DNA of 56,409 nt from a virus: the IMG/VR virus record IMGVR_UViG_3300044681_000017, positions 1 to 56,409 of that record. One strand, 5' to 3'. Each line of letters opens with the position of its first letter. Position 1 is the stretch's first letter. The notes under the pieces were generated by a model. It saw nothing but the letters and a program-made list of their open reading frames with translations, did no database searches and was not told the DNA's origin. The translations under genes were made by a program, and so were the position numbers. This document shows, piece after piece, positions 47,021-55,629 of the stretch.

Positions 47021-47698
47021 TTAGGCTCCATAAGTAGATGATTTTTCAAGTGCAATAAAATATTCAATTTCAGACTGTTTACTAGAGAAACGAGTAATCA
47101 ACTTCTTCGAAATCGACACATCGAAATCCTCGTTAACAATCTTAAGATTGCTCACATTCAGAATAAGGTTAAAATCAACCCCAGCTGGATATGACCCATC
47201 AACATCAATCGAGAACGTATTGCAAGTACTATCCTTGGAATCCACAACCGAAATCTGAATTGCACCATTGCTAGGCGTAATTGAGATTTGTGTGTGTCCA
47301 AGAGTCTGTGCAGCACGCTTGATTCGATTCAATGTGTCATTATCTAGTGTGAACTTAACTTCACTCTCAGGCATTATAATATCTTTCGATGGTGCCGTCA
47401 AGAGATCAGGATCAGAAAAGAAATACTTGATACGTGAACGACCAGTAGAGTCACCCACTACCACATAGTCCTTTTCAAACTTAAGGTTCGGCTTATCAAC
47501 CAAAGAGAGAACACCAAGGAACTCGTTAAGGTCATAGATTCCGAACCCTACCGGAAACGATTCCTCAATGGAAGTCTTCGAAAAAACATTCCGTGCAACA
47601 GAAACCGTATTCAGTACCTTCCCCTCATTGATAACAATGTTGGGATTAATTGTCGCATAATTTTTTAGTACCAGCATGGTACGATCAGAAAGTTGCAT
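47021..47698 (-). CDS. 45: Sliding clamp gp45
   Basis: The trimeric clamp gives processivity to gp43 and activates gp55-dependent late transcription. MQLSDRTMLVLKNYATINP, FPVGFGIYDLNEFLGVLSL and the C-terminal FIALEKSSTYGA match T4-like clamps. Length (225) is close to T4 gp45 (228). It is followed by gp46 and gp47 in T4 order. Confidence 0.94.
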   Translation of the reverse strand: MQLSDRTMLVLKNYATINPNIVINEGKVLNTVSVARNVFSKTSIEESFPVGFGIYDLNEFLGVLSLVDKPNLKFEKDYVVVGDSTGRSRIKYFFSDPDLLTAPSKDIIMPESEVKFTLDNDTLNRIKRAAQTLGHTQISITPSNGAIQISVVDSKDSTCNTFSIDVDGSYPAGVDFNLILNVSNLKIVNEDFDVSISKKLITRFSSKQSEIEYFIALEKSSTYGA

Positions 47699-47710
47699 TA
47701 TATACTCCGC

Positions 47711-48298
47711 TTATAGTTTAGTCAACCAAATTTGTAAACTTTTTCTGAGGTTACCCTCAACCACTGGTGTGGTCTTGTGATGTACGTCAGCCTCTAAGAG
47801 AACCGCCCTGTTATACGAGGGTGTGACTCTTTCGATGGAATCTTTATCATCAATATCCATAGTATACAAGAACTCACCACCTTTGTCAAGCCCCCATTTA
47901 CGATTTAAATACACCGTCAATGCACCGTGTCGGTCAGGGGTAAGTTTTGGTGCATAATCACAATGCCAGTTAATCCTAGACTGTGGTGTCCATATGTGAA
48001 ACATAGGGCCGTAGATCACACGAAACCCATATGGTTCAACCAAGGCATTGACCCGATTCGTTACCCAATCTGAAAACCTAGCATGGTTCTTTTCTATCGT
48101 ATGGATCAGAACAAGATATGGGGTTTCAGTCTCTTTCCCATCAATGTAGTTCAGAGGACTACCCCAATCAAAGATATTACAATCAAACTTATGTCTTCCG
48201 GAAGCACCCTTCTCATACAAAACAGAATTCAGATAATGTGATATTTTTGACACGGTATCGTCATCAAAAAAATTATCGATCACATGTATCTTACCCAT
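47711..48298 (-). CDS. Prolyl-4-hydroxylase-like 2OG-Fe(II) oxygenase, 195 aa
   Basis: RINWHCDYAPKLTPD gives HxD, DVHHKTTPVVEGNLRKSLQ gives the distal His and basic residue. HGALTVYLNRKW and GGEFLY fit the 2OG-FeII_Oxy family. It lies between gp45 and gp46, one base overlapping the latter. Substrate may be protein or lipid. This class recurs in cyanophages. Confidence 0.85.
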   Translation of the reverse strand: MGKIHVIDNFFDDDTVSKISHYLNSVLYEKGASGRHKFDCNIFDWGSPLNYIDGKETETPYLVLIHTIEKNHARFSDWVTNRVNALVEPYGFRVIYGPMFHIWTPQSRINWHCDYAPKLTPDRHGALTVYLNRKWGLDKGGEFLYTMDIDDKDSIERVTPSYNRAVLLEADVHHKTTPVVEGNLRKSLQIWLTKL

Positions 48299-50022
48299 TA
48301 TGCAGCTACCCGCATCTTACTAAAGTTCTTATCCTTAACAAACTCAATCTTACGTTGGAACTGTGCATCCTCCAGTTCAGACTTGTGAGAGATAACAAAC
48401 ACGTTGGTTTCTTCTCCCAGAGTATGAAGGATTTTCATCAGGTTGTCAACCCCATCATCATCCAAAGACGAATCAAATGTTTCATCAAGGATCAGTAGAT
48501 TGGTGGCCACTGAGTTCTTCATCTTTGCTACCTGTCTCCACGTGAACAGGAGTGACAAGTCGATACGTTGTTTCTCCCCTTCAGAGAATGAGTCATACGA
48601 GAAAGCGTCACGATACCGTGAACGAATAGTCTCATTAAACCCCTCATCAAGATCGAAGTGAACAAAGAAGTCTAGAATCTGTAGGTATTGGTTGGTCAAC
48701 TTATTGATCACAGGTAGGTACTGTTTAATGATCTTAGTCTTAATACCAGTATCCTTCAGAAGTTCTGCGCTTACCTGTTGATAAGAGTAGTCCTCATGTA
48801 GAGTATACTTGGCGTCTTGTTTTGATTCCAATTCAGAATTCAAAGATTGTAACTCAGAATTGGCCTTCTGTAGATCACCACTGTTCTCCGACAAGGAATC
48901 GATCTCTTCATGAATACGATCAATACGTTTATTCAAAGACGTAATCTGTTGATTGTTATTGTTGATCTCATTCTGCAATGCACGGACAGAATCCATCTCA
49001 ACATGAAGATCGTATAGTTGTTGATCAAATTCTTTCATCTGAGAGTCAGACTTGGCCATAGCGTCATTCAGTTCTTTTGCACGAGCATTCGCATCATTCT
49101 TCTTAGAGAGCCTCAACTCTTCCGCAATGTGTTGATCACATGTAGGACAGTGTTCGTTGCTTTCAAAGAACTGCGCTTCTTTCACCACAGACTTAATCTG
49201 AGACTTAAACGTGGACTGGTAGGACAACAGTTTCTCACGTGAGGAAGTAACCTTCTCCAACTTCTTACTAATCTGTTCAGACTTGGTTATCGTATCCTGT
49301 AGATTGAGGTTATTAAATGCCGTGAGTTCCTTGATCTCATCCAAAAGAGTTTGAATCTCAGTCTCTTTTTCTTTGCGATGAGCTGAGTTAACAGCAGAGA
49401 GATCACGAAGGTACTTCTTCTGAGCATTTATTTTGGTCTTGACCATATCAATGTCATATCCATTCTCACGGATTTTCTCCTTGAGAATTGACATCTTTTC
49501 CTTCAGAATTGTGTTCATCTTGGAGAACATGTTGATGTCAAGCAAATCCTCAATAACTTCTCTTCGTGATGTCGCTGCAAGCTGCATGAAGGGAACAAAT
49601 GAAGACGAACCCAGAACAACAATCTGGTGAAACGACTTATGGTTCAACTTCAAAATATTGGTCTCTAGAAGTTGTTGATATTCCTTGGCATGTGAATTCT
49701 GGTTCAACATATTATCATTAACCCAAATCTCAAAGATGTTGGGTTTGATACCACGGACGATCTTATACTTCAGAGAACCTACTGAGAAAAGAACCTCGAC
49801 CAGTGTACCCTTTCCATTAATAGAGTTCACTAGTTGAGGTTTGGATATTTTCCGGTGGGGTTTACCGAACAATCCAAAACTAAGGGCGTCAAGCATGGTT
49901 GACTTACCCGCACCGTTCTGACCCACTACCAGAGTAGTAGGTGATGATTCAAAATCGATTTCTGTAAAATTATTGCCGGTAGAAAGAAAGTTCTTCCAGC
50001 GAAGTTTCTCAAACTTTATCAT
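48298..50022 (-). CDS. 46: Recombination nuclease subunit gp46 (Rad50/SbcC-like)
   Basis: Walker A GQNGAGKST is at residues 34-42, a zinc-hook CPTCDQH lies mid-coil near 290, and FSEGEKQRIDLSLLF plus LILDETFD form signature and Walker B. It acts with gp47 to process DNA ends for recombination. Length (574) is near T4 gp46 (560). The start overlaps the zinc-ribbon gene by 14 bases. Confidence 0.95.
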   Translation of the reverse strand: MIKFEKLRWKNFLSTGNNFTEIDFESSPTTLVVGQNGAGKSTMLDALSFGLFGKPHRKISKPQLVNSINGKGTLVEVLFSVGSLKYKIVRGIKPNIFEIWVNDNMLNQNSHAKEYQQLLETNILKLNHKSFHQIVVLGSSSFVPFMQLAATSRREVIEDLLDINMFSKMNTILKEKMSILKEKIRENGYDIDMVKTKINAQKKYLRDLSAVNSAHRKEKETEIQTLLDEIKELTAFNNLNLQDTITKSEQISKKLEKVTSSREKLLSYQSTFKSQIKSVVKEAQFFESNEHCPTCDQHIAEELRLSKKNDANARAKELNDAMAKSDSQMKEFDQQLYDLHVEMDSVRALQNEINNNNQQITSLNKRIDRIHEEIDSLSENSGDLQKANSELQSLNSELESKQDAKYTLHEDYSYQQVSAELLKDTGIKTKIIKQYLPVINKLTNQYLQILDFFVHFDLDEGFNETIRSRYRDAFSYDSFSEGEKQRIDLSLLFTWRQVAKMKNSVATNLLILDETFDSSLDDDGVDNLMKILHTLGEETNVFVISHKSELEDAQFQRKIEFVKDKNFSKMRVAA

Positions 50023-50260
50023 TCTGCAATTTCTCTGCGATGCCTTCTCTTACTTCAATACCACAATTATCGCACACTCGGCCTATTTTGTCAATATAAA
50101 ATCCAGTGCCGTTATGGGGTTGGCCACAACGATTGCAGAAATCACCGATACCCAACTTCTCTTCTTTCTTCTTACCAAAGATAGCATCCCAGTTATCCGA
50201 AAACTTTTTCTTGTCTACCGGACGTGGTTTACTACCCTTGCCTCCGTGCCATTCCGACAT
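50009..50260 (-). CDS. Small zinc-ribbon protein between gp46 and gp47, 83 aa
   Basis: MSEWHGGKGSKPRPVDKKKF and NWDAIFGK is a conserved start I recall from T4-like cyanophages. CNRCGQPHNG and CDNCGIEV supply four zinc-binding cysteines. The start overlaps gp47 stop as TGATG. It may assist the nuclease. The function is unknown. Confidence 0.8.
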   Translation of the reverse strand: MSEWHGGKGSKPRPVDKKKFSDNWDAIFGKKKEEKLGIGDFCNRCGQPHNGTGFYIDKIGRVCDNCGIEVREGIAEKLQNDKV

Positions 50261-51318
50261 CACAAAACCTCCATAGTTTGTGCTTCAGTCATAAGAATGG
50301 ATATTTCTTTCTTAATCCTATTCTTATCTAAGTCTGTCACCACATTGTCAATGTATTGGTATACAAGTGTCTCGGTATCGTCAATGGATACGTTGACATC
50401 TCCAACATTCTCGCCAATAAATTCCTTAAAGTCTTCTACGATTTTCAGTTCATGAATCTTCTGGCTTTGAACACGATCAACAAAACGTTCAAACTCGTAA
50501 GGGTCACCCTTATCGACCACAATCAACTTGACAAACTTATTGTCAAGATAACGAAGGTCTTTGAACTTATTCATCTTACTATGGTCATAGTAAACCCTCT
50601 CAAAAATTGTTAAGGGGTTATGTACCGCAGTCAGTTCCCTTGTTTCAGTATCAAGAACATGGAAATACTTGGCGTCCCCACAATCGTTCCAGAAGAATTC
50701 CATCTGAGACCCAAGGTAGTAAACGTTACCCTGAGTAGACTTGGCATGGAAGTGTCCTGTCAGAACCATTTCGAACTTATCGAAATGCGAACGGGACATA
50801 CCATCATGACAGGGCATACCACGTTGCATATCAAAACCCTGCAACTCTAGGTGTGCGCCAACCACAGGAGCCTTACACGTCTCAAGAAATTTAAGTGTCG
50901 CATTCTCGTTCTCAGGGTTAATCCAAGGGATTAATGCGACATCTAAAGTGTCGTATTTCATCACCGTGGGTTCCATGATCACGTTCACCTCATTCATGTA
51001 GTGACCAAGAAGTTCCTTGAGTGAGTTTAGATTGTTGGTATTTTTGTAGTAGGTATCATGGTTGCCCGGAATGATATCCATCGTGATACCATGTTTACGC
51101 AACTGTTCTAGGAAAATTTTACGGTTGTGATTCAAGGCCTTGAAGTTGACTGTCTTACGGTTATCGTAATAGTCACCAAGGTGTAGAATCTGTTTGATGT
51201 CATTTTCTAACAAATATGGAAAGAACACCTCTGAGTAGAAGCGTTCTTGATAATCCATAAAAATGTCAGAAGAGTTACGAATACCCGCATGGGTATCGTT
51301 CAGGATTGCAATCTTCAT
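50260..51318 (-). CDS. 47: Recombination nuclease subunit gp47 (Mre11/SbcD-like)
   Basis: The phosphoesterase motifs are NDTHAG (Asp 8, His 10), LHLGDYYDNRKT, IPGNHDTYYK, and LTGHFHAKS. It forms the end-processing nuclease with gp46. Length (352) is near T4 gp47 (339). A sigma70 promoter 32 bases upstream starts the 47-46-45 transcript. Confidence 0.95.
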   Translation of the reverse strand: MKIAILNDTHAGIRNSSDIFMDYQERFYSEVFFPYLLENDIKQILHLGDYYDNRKTVNFKALNHNRKIFLEQLRKHGITMDIIPGNHDTYYKNTNNLNSLKELLGHYMNEVNVIMEPTVMKYDTLDVALIPWINPENENATLKFLETCKAPVVGAHLELQGFDMQRGMPCHDGMSRSHFDKFEMVLTGHFHAKSTQGNVYYLGSQMEFFWNDCGDAKYFHVLDTETRELTAVHNPLTIFERVYYDHSKMNKFKDLRYLDNKFVKLIVVDKGDPYEFERFVDRVQSQKIHELKIVEDFKEFIGENVGDVNVSIDDTETLVYQYIDNVVTDLDKNRIKKEISILMTEAQTMEVL

Positions 51319-51349
51319 AATATATCCCTATTTGACTATAATACTTTAC

Positions 51350-51378
51350 ATTATATCAATAATATCACTATATGTCAA
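51350..51378 (-). promoter_or_regulatory. Sigma70-type promoter for gp47
   Basis: On the minus strand TTGACA, 17 bases, then TATAAT, both perfect, in the gap between gp55 and gp47. Confidence 0.85.
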
Positions 51379-51383
51379 TTATT

Positions 51384-51974
51384 TTATACAAGAAAATCTG
51401 ATAGGTCAGAATCGACCTTGACAGTCCTCTTCTTGCGTTTCTTCTCTTCCTCAACATAGGTCTTGAACTCAGCATCTGCTTCCTTCACCACATCGATACG
51501 ATGTCGCAATACATCGACAAACGGAATGACGTTTGAGAAGTCAGCGTCTGCCTCTTCGGGGAGTTCAAGGAAATGTTCGATACCAGCTTCAGAGATATAC
51601 TTCAGTTTGATATCTTGTTGCTTCTTCTCACGTTGAATCCTACGTAGGAAGGCATACCAAGAGATTTGAGTGAAGTACGCAAATGCATTAGGGTTACCTG
51701 TACGAGTTGCAGTCTCGACATTATAGTTCTCAATCGCCTTGAGACAGTTCTCCACAGCATCCATCACCATCTCTTCCCGATAGGTGTATCGAACAAAGTT
51801 AGACTTATGGGAAAGACCCTCAGCAATCTTGAGAAAACATTCTGCGATATAATTGGGTACAATAGGCAACGGGGCCTTTGCAGAACGGGCCTGCTCAACT
51901 GTATTACAATATTCCACCACAGCCTGTGAGAATTGTTTGTTGTTCACATAATGTGGTTTTTCTTTTGCCTTCAT
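51384..51974 (-). CDS. 55: Late-transcription sigma factor gp55
   Basis: gp55 directs host RNA polymerase to TATAAATA late promoters. The sequence YVNNKQFSQAVVEYC, YREEMVMDAVENCLKAIENY and NPFAYFTQISWYAFLRRI-like region (here NAFAYFTQISWYAFL) match the sigma-2 core of T4 gp55. Length (196) is near T4 (185). It has its own sigma70 promoter. Late promoters are visible in this window. Confidence 0.93.
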   Translation of the reverse strand: MKAKEKPHYVNNKQFSQAVVEYCNTVEQARSAKAPLPIVPNYIAECFLKIAEGLSHKSNFVRYTYREEMVMDAVENCLKAIENYNVETATRTGNPNAFAYFTQISWYAFLRRIQREKKQQDIKLKYISEAGIEHFLELPEEADADFSNVIPFVDVLRHRIDVVKEADAEFKTYVEEEKKRKKRTVKVDSDLSDFLV

Positions 51975-52001
51975 CAGGTGCTCCTTTTACACATTAGACA
52001 T

Positions 52002-52031
52002 ATTATATAACATTAGGTTGCACATTGTCAA
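52002..52031 (-). promoter_or_regulatory. Sigma70-type promoter for gp55
   Basis: On the minus strand TTGACA, 18 bases, then TATAAT. The -10 hexamer contains the TAA stop of the cytidylyltransferase gene. Confidence 0.85.
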
Positions 52032-52446
52032 GCCCATATTCAACGTCCGCAACTCGTTTGCGTAGTTCAGAGGAAGAGAATCGGTGTGATCTTTCATTGA
52101 AGTAAAGATCGATATCTCTCCTCTTGCATATGTCCTTTCCAGTGAAATCCTTCTCCCTGTACTCTTCCCCAAGGATACGAATGTCTATATGGTACATAGA
52201 CAGAATGTCCTCTAGGTCTCGTTCTGTGGAGTAAGGGATAATCTCATCAACATAACCAACAGCCTTAAGCTGTGTGTACCTTTCAACGATGGTTTGAATG
52301 GGTTGATTCTTTTCGGGTCTATCTAGTGTGGGATCAACTTGCAATCCACAGATAAGATAGTCACACTGTTCTTTTGCGTTTCGCAACATCTGAACGTGTC
52401 CGGAATGCAACAAGTCAAATGCGGAACAGGTAAATCCAACTTTCAT
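52003..52446 (-). CDS. TagD/RfaE-like cytidylyltransferase, 147 aa
   Basis: TCSAFDLLHSGHVQMLRNA contains the HxGH motif, and RSHRFSSSELRKRV the ISSTxxR equivalent, as in glycerol-3-phosphate or heptose cytidylyl/adenylyltransferases. LICGLQVDPTLDRPEK is also typical. It may activate a phospho-sugar for glycan synthesis. It lies between gp55 and UvsW. Confidence 0.85.
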   Translation of the reverse strand: MKVGFTCSAFDLLHSGHVQMLRNAKEQCDYLICGLQVDPTLDRPEKNQPIQTIVERYTQLKAVGYVDEIIPYSTERDLEDILSMYHIDIRILGEEYREKDFTGKDICKRRDIDLYFNERSHRFSSSELRKRVADVEYGLDNVQPNVI

Positions 52447-52447
52447 C

Positions 52448-52476
52448 TTGACAAATCCTCAAATCTATGATATAAT
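52448..52476 (+). promoter_or_regulatory. Possible plus-strand sigma70-type promoter, antisense direction
   Basis: On the plus strand TTGACA, 17 bases, then TATAAT, both perfect. It would transcribe against the UvsW-side genes. No convincing plus-strand gene follows. It may give an antisense RNA or be coincidental. Confidence 0.45.
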
Positions 52477-52505
52477 CTATAAACTGCCTCAGGGGAGAAT
52501 ATACC

Positions 52506-52877
52506 CTAGTGATGGGTAGGTTTAAACGGAACCACGTTGGAGGTATCCGAATCCCCTTTGAATGTATGCTCGGTTTCATTATAAGAATTCTCTTCTTTCA
52601 ACTCATACATTTCTTTAAGAGCCTTCTTATATTCAATAATCAAATCACTAGGCGGTTCCGCATACCCAATAATAGCACCATCTCTAATGATGGTGAACGC
52701 ATTCGGATTGTCCTGAAAAACCATAAAGGATTTAAAGGTATAGTACTTATATCCATTTTGAATTTTTGAAACAATTTTTAATGCATGACGAATAGCAATC
52801 TCGTCTGATTCGCCATCATCATCAACTACGTCACACAACAGTTCTTCACCAGAAACTAATTTTAGATGTCTTATCAT
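52506..52877 (-). CDS. Conserved small protein, LSm-like beta start, 123 aa
   Basis: The sequence begins MIRHLKLVSGEELLCDVV, resembling an LSm/Hfq-type 'S-G-E' strand. ALKIVSKIQNGYKYYTFKS follows, then FMVFQDNPNAFT. The C-terminal half is charged and probably disordered. I recall the same family near UvsW in marine T4-like phages. RNA binding is only an inference. Confidence 0.75.
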   Translation of the reverse strand: MIRHLKLVSGEELLCDVVDDDGESDEIAIRHALKIVSKIQNGYKYYTFKSFMVFQDNPNAFTIIRDGAIIGYAEPPSDLIIEYKKALKEMYELKEENSYNETEHTFKGDSDTSNVVPFKPTHH

Positions 52878-52883
52878 TATATC

Positions 52884-54362
52884 CTATACCATTTTAACGG
52901 GGTAGACCTTGTATCTAAACCCTTCTTTAGTATATATCTTAATTCTTTCTCCGCTATGATTGAGTGTGAAGTTACGATGACCCTTCATGCTTAAATCATC
53001 AGCGATGTCAAATAGATTTGTTGTAGAGCCATCGTCCGATAATCGTAAACCTCGGCCAATAGATTGTAAAACCTTAACCTGAGACTTGCTGGGTGTTGCA
53101 AAGATTATGTTGTGTAGGTTTTTGATATTAATTCCAGTGCTAAAAGTACCAAGAGAAGCAACAATGATAGCGTTGTGTTGTTTCTCAACAATCCCACGAA
53201 TTTGTTCACGATCACTCGCATCCACTTCTCCAGACACATAGAAGACTTTCCTACCTTCTTCTACTGCATCATTAATTAAGTCGAATAAAACCTTACCATG
53301 TTTCTCCACGAACTGAAACAGTACTAGTGTATTACCTTTCTGATCAACTGTCAAATTAGTAATGAACTTATTTCTACGTTCATTCTTAACAATATAGTCA
53401 ATTTCTTCCTGATATGTTTTACCTTTCATTGAGTAACACACATCATTATGATACTTCAAAAGAAGAATCTTAATATCTAGGTCTGCAAGTTGTTTATCTT
53501 TTTGCAGTTTCACGGTGCTGGTCACCGTAAACACAGGCCCGAATAAACCTTCCAATACCAGTTTGTTTGTCTCCGTACCGTCAAGAGTACCCGTAGTACC
53601 AAACCGATATTCTGCATTGCGACATTTGTCCATCAGTGTGGACAGAGACTTTGCCTTGAATAGATGGACTTCATCTCCGAATATGCAAGGGAACTGTTCG
53701 AACCACTCAGAACCTAACTTGTAGATTGACTGCCACGTTGAGATAATGACACGTTTGTCTGTGTTCTTATCCTTACCTGAGTAAACCTTGTGACACAGAT
53801 CATAGTCATAACCATAATCAGCAAAGTCCTTGTGCATCTGTTCCACCAGTGATGTTGTTGGTACAACAATAAGAACCTTGCCTTCATGATTGTCAAGGAA
53901 CCACCGCATGATATTATAGATGATAAATGACTTACCCGAACCCGTAGGTGACAGGAGGATTGCCCTCTTGTTTTCGATACCGTGTGTGATGGCATCGTAC
54001 TGATAATCACGGGGTTGAAAGGGGGTGTTGAGAGAACCTAGAAATTTAACCAACCCTTGATGGTCAATCTTATTCTTGGCGTTAGGAACGCCGTACTTCT
54101 TACTCTCTACGATTTGAAGAGGGTACATGCGGTCTGCACAGAATTTGCGGAGTTGGCTGTACAGACCGACATGTATCTCTCGTTTTACTTGATTGTATAG
54201 ACGCACCTTGCCGTCCCAAACCTTCCGTTTGAAGGCGGGCATGAAACGGTAGCCAGGGACAAAGAAAGAGAAATAGTCTCGTAGTTCCTGTTGTTGTGCG
54301 GGGTTAGATTCAACCGCCATTCTCGAATGATCTAACATTCGAATACGAATGGTATTCTCCAT
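52884..54362 (-). CDS. uvsW: ATP-dependent helicase UvsW
   Basis: UvsW remodels R-loops and branched DNA and ends origin-type replication in T4. ILLSPTGSGKSFII is Walker A, CIFGDEVHLFKAKS the DEVH box, TTGTLDGTET motif III, and QSIGRGLRLSDDG motif VI of superfamily 2. Length 492 is near T4 UvsW (503). It lies next to UvsY as in related phages. Confidence 0.95.
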   Translation of the reverse strand: MENTIRIRMLDHSRMAVESNPAQQQELRDYFSFFVPGYRFMPAFKRKVWDGKVRLYNQVKREIHVGLYSQLRKFCADRMYPLQIVESKKYGVPNAKNKIDHQGLVKFLGSLNTPFQPRDYQYDAITHGIENKRAILLSPTGSGKSFIIYNIMRWFLDNHEGKVLIVVPTTSLVEQMHKDFADYGYDYDLCHKVYSGKDKNTDKRVIISTWQSIYKLGSEWFEQFPCIFGDEVHLFKAKSLSTLMDKCRNAEYRFGTTGTLDGTETNKLVLEGLFGPVFTVTSTVKLQKDKQLADLDIKILLLKYHNDVCYSMKGKTYQEEIDYIVKNERRNKFITNLTVDQKGNTLVLFQFVEKHGKVLFDLINDAVEEGRKVFYVSGEVDASDREQIRGIVEKQHNAIIVASLGTFSTGINIKNLHNIIFATPSKSQVKVLQSIGRGLRLSDDGSTTNLFDIADDLSMKGHRNFTLNHSGERIKIYTKEGFRYKVYPVKMV

Positions 54363-54365
54363 GAC

Positions 54366-54521
54366 TTATCGGCCTTGACCCCTATACTTCTTATAACCGG
54401 CCTTCTTGGACTTATTCATAGAACTAGTTTTAATCTTACCATTGCCAATAGACGTACCCTTACAATGCACGTCATTAATAACTTTCTTAGTAATACCACT
54501 GCCGGTTTTTTTAGCCACCAT
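54366..54521 (-). CDS. Small basic protein between UvsY and UvsW, 51 aa
   Basis: The start MVAKKTGSGITKKVIND follows a perfect AGGAGGT site and overlaps the UvsY stop (TAATG). The body is Lys-rich with a KKAGYKKYRGQGR end. T4 has uvsW.1 beside uvsW, but similarity cannot be judged by eye. It could bind nucleic acid. Confidence 0.75.
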   Translation of the reverse strand: MVAKKTGSGITKKVINDVHCKGTSIGNGKIKTSSMNKSKKAGYKKYRGQGR

Positions 54522-54967
54522 TAACCTCCTGCATCGAATTTTCTCCACTCAATAATATTCTTGATAGTTTGGTGTCTCCACTTGAGACTATCCACTATCT
54601 CGACAAGAGTATCTATAACGGTCTTAAGGTATGCGATTTTTTCTTCGGAACGTTGAATTTCCGGATCGGACTCGTAATAATAATCCATCTCACCTTTGAG
54701 AACCTTAAGTCCATCAAAGGGATCGGGATTCCAGTTCTTTGACTTGATGTTCTCTTCGTCCATCTTGCCATTATAATAAAGCCACTTGTCCTTCAACAGA
54801 GTCTTCTGTGAGTTCTCTGCCCGCTTTAGATTGAGTTTGGTGAGGGACAAGTACTGAAGGTACTTGGCATGTAAACTAGGTGTGTTACGAGAAGTCTCAT
54901 CTAGTTGGTGTTGGGGAATTCTACAATCATCTTCCCACTCTTTCAAAATACTCTCAAGGTCTAACAT
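54521..54967 (-). CDS. uvsY: Recombination mediator UvsY
   Basis: UvsY loads UvsX onto gp32-covered single-stranded DNA. DLESILKEWEDDCRI, KDKWLYYNGKM and WRHQTIKNIIEWRKFDAGG match T4 UvsY in order and length (148 versus 137). The helical, charged nature fits. The second ATG is preferred for spacing to GGAG. Confidence 0.88.
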   Translation of the reverse strand: MLDLESILKEWEDDCRIPQHQLDETSRNTPSLHAKYLQYLSLTKLNLKRAENSQKTLLKDKWLYYNGKMDEENIKSKNWNPDPFDGLKVLKGEMDYYYESDPEIQRSEEKIAYLKTVIDTLVEIVDSLKWRHQTIKNIIEWRKFDAGG

Positions 54968-54981
54968 CATATCTCCATAAT

Positions 54982-55629
54982 CTATTCAGTTTGTATATAG
55001 TCTAATACTTCTTCCCAATATTCGGTGTCTATTCCAGCTAACTCTCTTTCGGACATAACATAAGAGATTGTTATTCTAGGACAGTTGGTCTTAGCACAAT
55101 GAAAGAATTCATCTTCACCTTGTTCCCCAAAATATCCAGCCTTCAAAGACCATCCAATCTTATCAGGCATAACAACAATTTCTTTTGTCTTTGGGTCTAC
55201 GTATTTAAAATACCCATCCCCAGTTTCAGACCACGTAAAGATTAAGTTGTGTCCTGCTGCATTCCAATTACTATGCCAATCGATGTAACCACCGGCCGGA
55301 TAATATTGTGCCAGTGCATTTATCTTTACACCAAGTTCCTGCATGAGTCTAGTGTTGAGATCATACCAAACATCACTATACTCTTGCCATTCGTCTGGAG
55401 GCCCTTTATACTTAGATGGTTTGATAGGATATGATTTTGCATAACTGGCTCCGCCTTCATGACCAACACTCATAATCTCTTTTAAATACTCATCAGAGAT
55501 ATAGTATTCCGTTGTGTTCTCACATATTAACCGTGTTAACTCTGGTATTCTATATCTCTCTGTGTAAGTATAACGAATTTCTTCAAGAATGTCAAGTACA
55601 TTCTTATTCATAATATTGTAGTTTTTCAT
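54982..55629 (-). CDS. Phage 2OG-oxygenase-like protein, HxN type, copy B, 215 aa
   Basis: YYPAGGYIDWHSNWNAAG, FTWSETGDGYFKYVD and CPRITISYVM are the same blocks as in the paralogue at 25989. Both have WHxNW at the metal position. The distal region holds a His (FFHCAKTNC). The gene is tied to the tail protein by ATGA overlap. It may be late expressed through the same promoter. The substrate is unknown. Confidence 0.8.
   Translation of the reverse strand: MKNYNIMNKNVLDILEEIRYTYTERYRIPELTRLICENTTEYYISDEYLKEIMSVGHEGGASYAKSYPIKPSKYKGPPDEWQEYSDVWYDLNTRLMQELGVKINALAQYYPAGGYIDWHSNWNAAGHNLIFTWSETGDGYFKYVDPKTKEIVVMPDKIGWSLKAGYFGEQGEDEFFHCAKTNCPRITISYVMSERELAGIDTEYWEEVLDYIQTE

Noticed and set aside
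52509-52769. Plus-strand frame downstream of the possible antisense promoter
   Set aside because: It is the complement of the LSm-like gene and looks like shadow sequence. The transcript, if any, is more likely noncoding.
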